From contig CM019825.1 of assembly GCA_009763385.1 (NCBI GenBank), forward strand, positions 117,547,131-117,611,130: DNA of 64,000 nt, read 5' to 3'. Source of the stretch: Coix lacryma-jobi var. lacryma-jobi (lineage: Eukaryota > Streptophyta > Magnoliopsida > Poales > Poaceae). The number at the start of each line of letters is the position of its first letter. Position 1 is the stretch's first letter. The translations under genes were made by a program, and so were the position numbers. The notes under the pieces were generated by a model, which was not told where the DNA came from, did no database searches, and was given only the letters and a program-made list of their open reading frames with translations. Positions 57,295 through 64,000 of the stretch are shown piece after piece.

Positions 57295-59080
57295 TGAAAG
57301 TCCTTGTTTGGTTTTGGATAATTGATGTCACCTAGAGTACTAACCTTTGTCATGAAGTGTTTATGAGCTAGGTTGGTACACACCAAGTGTGGGAGCTAGA
57401 TGATGACCATGGTGTTGGTGGTGATGACCAAAAGATGGATCAAGTGCTCCACATTTGAAAAGAGAAGAAGAGAAAAGCAAAACCCTATGGAGATCAAGAA
57501 AAAGGTATAAATAGGGATTTTGTTTTTTGGCACTCAAGACACCATAGAGGGTGTGAGTGTGTTTAGGATCGATAGTCGTACTATTAAGAGGGGACTATCT
57601 CTGTGATTGCGGTTATCAAGTGCCACTAGGTGAATTCATACATGCATATGCATTAGGACCTAGTGTGCTAACCTCTAATCCTTTGAAAATTTCTTGGAAA
57701 ATGCTAACACACATGCACAAGGTGATGTACACTTGGTGGTGTTGGCACATTTGCAAAGGAGAAGAAGCTGGAGTTGAAAACGAAGTTTTCAGGCATGACC
57801 GACTATGCAACACTGACCGGACGCTGTTGCAACATGCGTCCGATCACTAATGAAACAGTGACAAGACGCTAGTGCAACATCTGACCGGACGCGACGCTAC
57901 AAATATTCACGAGAGGCAACGCGCGTAATAGAGGTGATCGGACGCTGAGTGAGTCCGGTCAATAGTGACCGGACGCGTCCGTTCATTGAAAAACGTCTCT
58001 GGAACCTCTCTGTTCGTGACCGGACGCTCAGTGCAACATTGACCGGACGCTAGTGCAACATGCGTCCGGTCACTACTGAAACATCGACCGGACACTAATG
58101 CAACAATGACCGAACCCGTCCGATCGTCCCGTAATCAGCCCATTCGAAGGGGTAACGACTCTATTTGATTGAGGGGGTATATAAATATGAGTTGGCCGGC
58201 TTTGGGAGGTCTCTCTTGGCACTCTAACATATTGGACATCCCTTTGAGCTAAACATACTCCCTCCCACTCATCTCCTTGCTTGATAGCGCGAATCAAAGT
58301 GAGATTGAGTGATTCCAAGTGCATTTGCTTGTGTGATTGCATCTAGTGGCACTTGGGGATCGTTGTTGCTGCGGTATTCTCTTTACTCTTGGTGGTTGCC
58401 GCCACCTAGATGGCTTGGAGCAACGGAGGAGCATTGGCACGAGTTGGTGATTGTTCGTGGCCATCTCCCGGTGATTTGTGAGGGGTATTGTGCCTTCCCC
58501 GGCGAAGAGCCAAAAGGTAACTCTAGTGGATTGCGCGTGTCATTGAGTTACCTCCATTTGTGGGTCGGTTCTTGTGGCGCTCAAGTGTTGAGCTAGGTTT
58601 GTGAATACCTATTAGCCACCGAACCACCAAGTGGTTGGTCGACACAACGGGGAGTAGCGTGTCGGCAAGCACGTGAACCTCGGGAGAAAATCTTTGTGTC
58701 CCTTGTCTATTTGGCTATCTCCCAGACTTCTTTGGTATTCATATTGTGGTTGATCATCTCTTGCCGGTGTTGGTATGTCTCTCTACCACTTGAATTACTT
58801 TCTTTACTCCCTGTGTAGTGGTAGTTAATCTTGCTAGTGTTAGCTCTCTAGTTCATTGTTTTTAGTTCTTGCTAGCTCACTAGAATAGAGAGTAGTGACA
58901 TAGATATTGTGTGCCTTAGAGATCATACCATACTAGAATTGTTTGGTTAGGTGGCTTGCATCACTTAGTAGAGCTAGTGCAAAAAGCTTCGCTTTGTAAT
59001 TGTCTAACAAGTCTCTCTAAGTGTTTTGTAGAAATTTTATTAGGCTATTCACCCCCCCTCTAGCCATTTAGGACCTTTCA
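57295..59080 (+). repeat. Copia D left LTR (1,786 bp)
   Basis: It starts TGAAAG and ends CTTTCA, a perfect 6-bp inverted repeat. About twelve copies or variants of GACCGGACGC, in both orientations, lie at 57798-58125, directly upstream of the TATA box. The LTR end carries the CACCCCCCCTCTAGCC signature seen inverted in C1 and C2. Confidence 0.9.
58178..58187 (+). promoter_or_regulatory. Copia D LTR TATA box
   Basis: TATATAAATA, about 60 bp downstream of the last GACCGGACGC-type motif, in the position expected for the U3/R core promoter. Confidence 0.7.
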
Positions 59081-59082
59081 AG

Positions 59083-59094
59083 TGGTATCAGAGC
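59083..59094 (+). promoter_or_regulatory. Copia D primer-binding site
   Basis: TGGTATCAGAGC, complementary to initiator tRNA-Met, two bases after the LTR. Confidence 0.92.
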
Positions 59095-59140
59095 TGTGGT
59101 CACCGTTTGCATAAGGATTAACAACCTTCGGTGTTAAAAA

Positions 59141-60997
59141 ATGGCTCAAATTGTGTTCAACCATGTTGGGGGCAAACCACCGTTCTTTAATGGCACATCT
59201 TTTGATTATTGGAAAAGAAAGATGAGAATGTATTTGGGTTCAATCAATGACAAGGTGTGGGATGTGGTAGAAAATGAGTTTGTGATTCTTGATCCTACCA
59301 ATCCAACACCAAATGACTCCATCAATAAGCAATGCAACACAATGGCGCTCAACACCATATACAATGCCATTGATCCAAAGGTGTTTGAGCAAATCAAAGA
59401 TCTTGACAATGCAAGTGAAGTGTGGAAAAGATTAGAAGAAACATATGAGGGCACTTCAACGGTAAAAAGTGCCAATTTGTACATGCTCAAGGACAAGCTC
59501 ACCAACTTCAAGATGAAGGATGATGAATCAATTCCGGAAATGTTCTATAGATTGCAAGTCATCATCAATGATCTCAAGTCCTTGGGAGAAAAGGTGCAAG
59601 ATGAAGACTTCACTCACCGGTTCTTGAGTTGCTTGCCCAAGAGATTCAAGACACTTCGCACCATCATCTTTAGGGGAGGCTTGAAGAATGTGACTCCAAA
59701 TGAGGTGCTTGGTGATGTCATGACCGAGGATCAATACAATGAAGATAGTGAAGAAGTGGTCAAGGAAGAGGACAAGAAGAAGAAAAGTGTGGCATTCAAA
59801 GCCACCTCATCAAAGAGCAAGGGCAAGTCCAAGAAGGAAGAATCAAGTGACAATGAAGAAGCTAGTGACATTGATGATGAAGCCTTAGCTCTCTTTGTGC
59901 GCAAATTTGGCAAGTTCATAAAGAAGAAGGGCTATGGTGCAAGGAAGAGAAGAGATTACAACAAGAACAAAGACTATGTGAGAAGATGCTACAAGTGCAA
60001 GAGCAAGGATCACGTTGTAGTGGATTGTCCCTACAATAGTGGCAATGATGAAGATGAGAAGAAGAAAGATAAGAAGGAGAAGAAAGAGAAGAAAATGAGC
60101 TTCAAGAAGAAGAAGGGTGGCTCATATGTTGTCACATGGGATAGTGATGCATCATCCGATAGTGAAGACTCAAGTGATGATGATAACAAGAAGAGCACCA
60201 AGAAGAAGGCACTTACAAGTATTGCTATCAACAACAAGTCTTCTCTATTTGACACTCCTTCATGCTTCATGGCTAAGTCAACTAAGGTACAATCTAATGA
60301 TGAGAGTGATAGTGAGAGTGATGAGGATGAGGAGCACTCAAAGGAGGACCTCATGGACATGTTAGAGCAAGCTCACACTTGCTTTGAGATGAAGAGGAAG
60401 GAGTGCAAGGATTTGCGCAAGAAGCTTAGTGCTCTTGAGCAAACCCTTGATGAGCTCAAGTCTACTCATGAGAGGCTAGAGGTAGCCCATGAGAAGCTTG
60501 GCAAGGCTCACACCAAGCTTGAAAAGGCTCACTCCTCCCTCCTTGATCAAGTCAAGGTTGAGGACATTGTTCCAACATGTAACATAGGAGTAACTTGTGA
60601 TATTCTTCATGAATCATTTTATACTCCTATTGTTGTTGCTCCCACTAACCCCTCATGTAGCTCATCCACTACTACTTCTACCATGAGTGATGGTTTTACT
60701 TGTGATGCCTCACTAATGGTGGAGAATGAGACCTTTAAAAATGAGGTCAATGAGCTCACTCGTGCCTTAGGCAATGCCTATGGTGGAGATGCCCGCTTGC
60801 TTAAGTGCTTGGGTAGCCAACGGTTCTCTCTTAACAAAGAGGGATTGGGCTATACCCCCAAGAATGGCAAGGCGGCTTTTGTGACTCACAAGACTAGTTT
60901 TGTGAGAAGCAATGGTCGGTTTTGCAACAAATGCAAGCAATTCGGACATATAGAGCAATATTGCAAGAACAAGAATAAAAATGCTAATGTATCCTGA
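59141..60997 (+). CDS. Copia D gag polyprotein (618 residues), open
   Basis: Begins MAQIVFNHVGGKPPFFNGTS with a copia UBN2-type gag domain (about residues 10-220), then a Lys/Glu/Ser-rich low-complexity region. A zinc knuckle CYKCKSKDHVVVDC is at about residues 283-296. Next come acidic DSESDEDEE stretches, a coiled coil of AHEKLGKAHTKLEKAHSSL-type heptads at about 445-470, and a second zinc knuckle CNKCKQFGHIEQYC at about 595-608. Gag packages the element RNA into particles in the cytoplasm. No stop or shift is seen. It is followed by pol in the +1 frame. Confidence 0.92.
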   Translation: MAQIVFNHVGGKPPFFNGTSFDYWKRKMRMYLGSINDKVWDVVENEFVILDPTNPTPNDSINKQCNTMALNTIYNAIDPKVFEQIKDLDNASEVWKRLEETYEGTSTVKSANLYMLKDKLTNFKMKDDESIPEMFYRLQVIINDLKSLGEKVQDEDFTHRFLSCLPKRFKTLRTIIFRGGLKNVTPNEVLGDVMTEDQYNEDSEEVVKEEDKKKKSVAFKATSSKSKGKSKKEESSDNEEASDIDDEALALFVRKFGKFIKKKGYGARKRRDYNKNKDYVRRCYKCKSKDHVVVDCPYNSGNDEDEKKKDKKEKKEKKMSFKKKKGGSYVVTWDSDASSDSEDSSDDDNKKSTKKKALTSIAINNKSSLFDTPSCFMAKSTKVQSNDESDSESDEDEEHSKEDLMDMLEQAHTCFEMKRKECKDLRKKLSALEQTLDELKSTHERLEVAHEKLGKAHTKLEKAHSSLLDQVKVEDIVPTCNIGVTCDILHESFYTPIVVAPTNPSCSSSTTTSTMSDGFTCDASLMVENETFKNEVNELTRALGNAYGGDARLLKCLGSQRFSLNKEGLGYTPKNGKAAFVTHKTSFVRSNGRFCNKCKQFGHIEQYCKNKNKNANVS

Positions 60998-61190
60998 ATT
61001 CAATTTGATTCTTGTTATTTGCTTACCAAGGGTGTAAATGGTGTAAAGGCTAAGTTTATTGGTGCTCCCATTGTTGGCCCAAAGAAGAAGGCAATTTGGG
61101 TGCCCAAGAGCTTAGTGACTAACCTTGGAGGACCCAAGCAAGTTTGGGTACCTAAGAAGAATTGATCTTTTCTTGTAGGTCAATTATAAA

Positions 61191-64000
61191 GTCGGAGGAA
61201 GGCATTGGGTGCTTGATAGTGGGTGCACTCAACACATGACCGGAGATGCAAGAATGTTCAATTCAATCAACAACAATGATGACAATGGGATTGATAGTAT
61301 TACATTTGGTGATAATGGCAAAGGCAAGGTCAAGGGGCTTGGTAAGATTGCTATATCAAATGACATGAGCATATCCAATGTATTGCTAGTAGAGAGCTTG
61401 AACTTCAATTTGCTATCCGTGGCTCAATTGTGTGATCTTGGATTCAAATGCATATTTGGGGTTGATGATGTAGAGATCATAAGTGTAGATGGCTCAAACT
61501 TGATCTTCAAAGGCTTTAGATATGAAAATCTATACTTGGTTGATTTCAATGCTAGTGAAGCTCAATTGTCAACTTGTTTGTTCACCGAATCTAGAATGGG
61601 TTGGCTATGGCATAGAAGACTTGGTCATGTTGGAATGAAACAATTGAATAGATTGATTAAGCATGATCTAGTTAGAGGCTTGAAAGATGTGGTGTTTGAA
61701 AAGGATAAACTTTGTAGCTCTTGTCAAGCCGGAAAGCAAGTTGGAAATACTCACCCTAAAAAGAGCATGATGAGCACTAGCAAAGCATTTGAGTTGTTGC
61801 ACATGGATCTATTTGGACCAACAACATACACTAGCATCGGTGGAAACAAATATGGCTTTGTGATAGTGGATGACTTCACAAGATATACATGGGTGTTCTT
61901 TCTAAGTGACAAAAGTGATACATATGCTACATTCAAATCTTTTGTCAAGAGATGTCACAATGAGTTTGAAACAACCATCAAGAAAGTGAGAAGTGACAAT
62001 GGTAGTGAATTTAGAAACACAAGAGTTGATGAGTTATGTGATGAATTTGGAATTAGACATCAATTCTCGGCCAAGTACACTCCACAATCAAATGGTCTTG
62101 TCGAAAGGAAGAATAGAACTCTCATTGATATGGCAAGATCTATGCTTAGTGAGTACAATGTGAGTCATTCATTTTGGGCCGAAGCTATCAACACGGCTTG
62201 CTATTGTAGCAACCGCCTCTATTGTCACCCCATGATGGAGAAGACTCCTTATGAGCTATTGAATGGAAGAAAGCCCAACATTGCTTACTTTAGAGTCTTT
62301 GGTTGCAAATGCTATATCTTGAAGAAAGGCACTAGATTGAGCAAGTTTGAGAAGAAATGTGATGAAGGCTTCTTGCTTGGTTACTCCACTACAAGCAAAG
62401 CATATAGAGTTTGGAATTTGGCTAGTGGTACTCTTGAGGAAGTGCATGATGTTGAATTTGATGAAACAAATGGCTCTCAAGATGAACAAGAAAATCTAGA
62501 TGATGTCAGAGGAACTCAATTGGTCAATGCAATGAAGAATATGGATATTGGTGATATTCGGCCTAGGGAAGTGATTGATGTTGAAGATGACAAAGATCAA
62601 GTGCTCACTTCTCCAATTGTGCAAGCTAGTGGTTCTCAATTGCAAGATCAACAAGTGGCTAGTTCATCTCAACCAAATGCTCAAGCAAGTACAAGTAATC
62701 AAGTTTAAGTTCTCCAACCAACCAATGTTGCAAGAGATCATCCATTAGATCAAATCATTGGTGGAATTCAAAGTGGTGTGCAAACTAGATCAAGATTGGC
62801 TTCTTTTTGTGAACATTACTCTTTTGTATCATCCATCGAGCCAACCAAGATTGAAGAAGCATTATAAGATGTTGATTGGGTAAATGTCATGCATGAGGAG
62901 CTTAACAACTTCACAAGAAATCAAGTATGGGAATTGGTAGAGAGGCATAAGAACTACAATGTGCTTGGCACAAGATGGGTCTTTCGAAACAAGCAAGATC
63001 AAGATGGCATTGTGGTGAGAAACAAAGCAAGATTAGTAGCACAAGGTTACACTCAAGTAGAGGGCCTTGACTTTGGTGAAACATATGCACCGGTTGCAAG
63101 ATTAGAAGTAATAAGAATCCTATTAGCTTATGCTTGTTCCCACAATATCAAGCTATATCAAATGGATGTCAAGAGTGTATTTCTCAATGGATACATCAAT
63201 GAGTTAGTATATGTTGAGCAACCTCCCGGTTTTGAAGATGACAAGAAGCCCAACCATGTTTACAAGCTCAAGAAGGCACTTTATGGTTTGAAACAAGCAC
63301 CAAGAGCATGGTATGAGAGGTTAAGGGATTTCCTTCTCTCTAAAGGGTTCAAGATGGGAAAGGTTGATACTACTCTCTTCACCAAGAAGATTGAAAAAGA
63401 CTTGTTTGTGTTGCAAATCTATGTTGATGATATCATTTTCGGTTCAACCAATCAAGATTTTTGTGAAGAGTTTGGTGAATTGATGGCAAACGAGTTTGAG
63501 ATGTCCATGATTGGAGAGCTTAGCTACTTCCTTGGCCTTCAAATCAAACAATTGAAGGAAGGCACATTTGTTAGTCAAGGCAAGTATATAAAGGACATGA
63601 TCAAGAAGTTTGGATTGCAAGATGCAAAAGCCATTAGCACGCCTATGGGGACAAATGGTCAATTAGATAGTGATGCAAGTGGCAATATGGTGGATTAAAA
63701 GTTGTATCGGTCTATGATTGGAAGCCTACTCTGTGTGACCGCATCAAGACCGGATGTCATGTTTAGTGTATGCATGTGTCCAAGATTCCAAGCCTCACCA
63801 AGAGAGAGTCACTTGAAGGCAACCAAGGGGATATTGAGGTACTTGAAGCATACACAAGATATTGGTTTGTGGTATCCAAAGGGGTCAAACTTTGAGTTGA
63901 TTGGATATTCGAACTCCGATTATGCGGGTTGCAAAGTTGATAGAAAGAGCACATCGGGCACATGTCAATTGTTGGGAAGATCACTTGTGTCTTGGTCATC
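61191..64000 (+). pseudogene. Copia D pol, three in-frame stops, 3' end outside the window
   Basis: Protease LDSGCTQHMTG (61212). Integrase zinc site (H-H-C-C, 61610-61730) and catalytic motifs HMDLFGP, RSDNGSEF and GLVERKNRT. Reverse transcriptase from about 62890 with YVDDIIFGS. RNase H begins with GYSNSDYAGC near 63903. TAA codons at 62706-62708, 62865-62867 and 63696-63698 interrupt one otherwise continuous frame. At the last, relatives have Gln (CAA) before [10 protein letters not shown]. The pattern fits C-to-T decay without frameshifts. The frame is +1 relative to gag, with about 200 bp of linker between them. Confidence 0.9.

Larger units (their letters stand above)
57295..64000 (+). 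mobile_element. Ty1/copia retrotransposon (copia D), 5' part; runs off the window
   Basis: Left LTR 57295-59080, primer site at 59083, gag 59141-60997 and pol from about 61190 to the window end, all on the plus strand. Preceding bases are GGGGT; the matching duplication would lie outside the window. The LTR end and gag resemble the group that produced C1 and C2. Confidence 0.93.

Overview
This is nuclear DNA from a grass, most likely a panicoid grass. The evidence is intron-containing plant genes, CACTA (En/Spm) transposons with TNP2-type transposases, Ty1/copia retrotransposons, Stowaway-type MITEs and long arrays of 'TTTAGTCCCGGTTGG' and 'TTTGCCGAGAGC' subterminal repeats. The species cannot be fixed from the sequence alone. 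Almost all of the window is nested transposable elements; the only host gene recognised is one R2R3-MYB transcription factor gene on the minus strand, split in two.

Region 1 (1-26,064). The MYB gene (ATG at 14305, stop at 151) has three exons. A 12,435-bp CACTA element (CACTA1, 643-13077, target duplication GTA) sits inside exon 3 exactly between two codons. A second copy of the same family (CACTA2, 14822-26061, 11,240 bp, target duplication GGT) sits 517 bp upstream of the MYB ATG in the opposite orientation. The two elements are therefore head to head, with 1,744 bp of MYB exons, introns and leader between them. Each carries three genes in the same order: a small GRF-type zinc-finger protein with a C-terminal membrane segment, a TNP2-type transposase, and a long second protein ending in a Ulp1/C48-like cysteine protease domain. 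In CACTA1 the protease gene has a complete 8-exon model (1,143 residues). Its transposase is broken by a 559-bp nested element and one TGA codon. In CACTA2 all three genes are broken by stops, frameshifts and deletions.

Region 2 (26,065-27,314). AT-rich DNA with a degenerate array of about 155-bp units and a small hAT-like element.

Region 3 (27,315-46,422). An unrelated CACTA element (CACTA3, target duplication GAG) with decayed TNP2 and Transposase_24-type genes. An 11.6-kb Ty1/copia element (30693-42251, target duplication TTTTG) has inserted into its DUF4216-encoding exon.

Region 4 (46,423-64,000). A pile of LTR fragments and solo LTRs, each interrupted by the next, ending in a Ty1/copia element (57295 to beyond the window) whose gag is open and whose pol has three in-frame stops. 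A TNP2 relic lies at about 49.2-49.9 kb. The copia LTRs here carry clusters of short palindromic motifs. In three of them the cluster lies just upstream of a TATA-like box, and the motif sequence differs from family to family.
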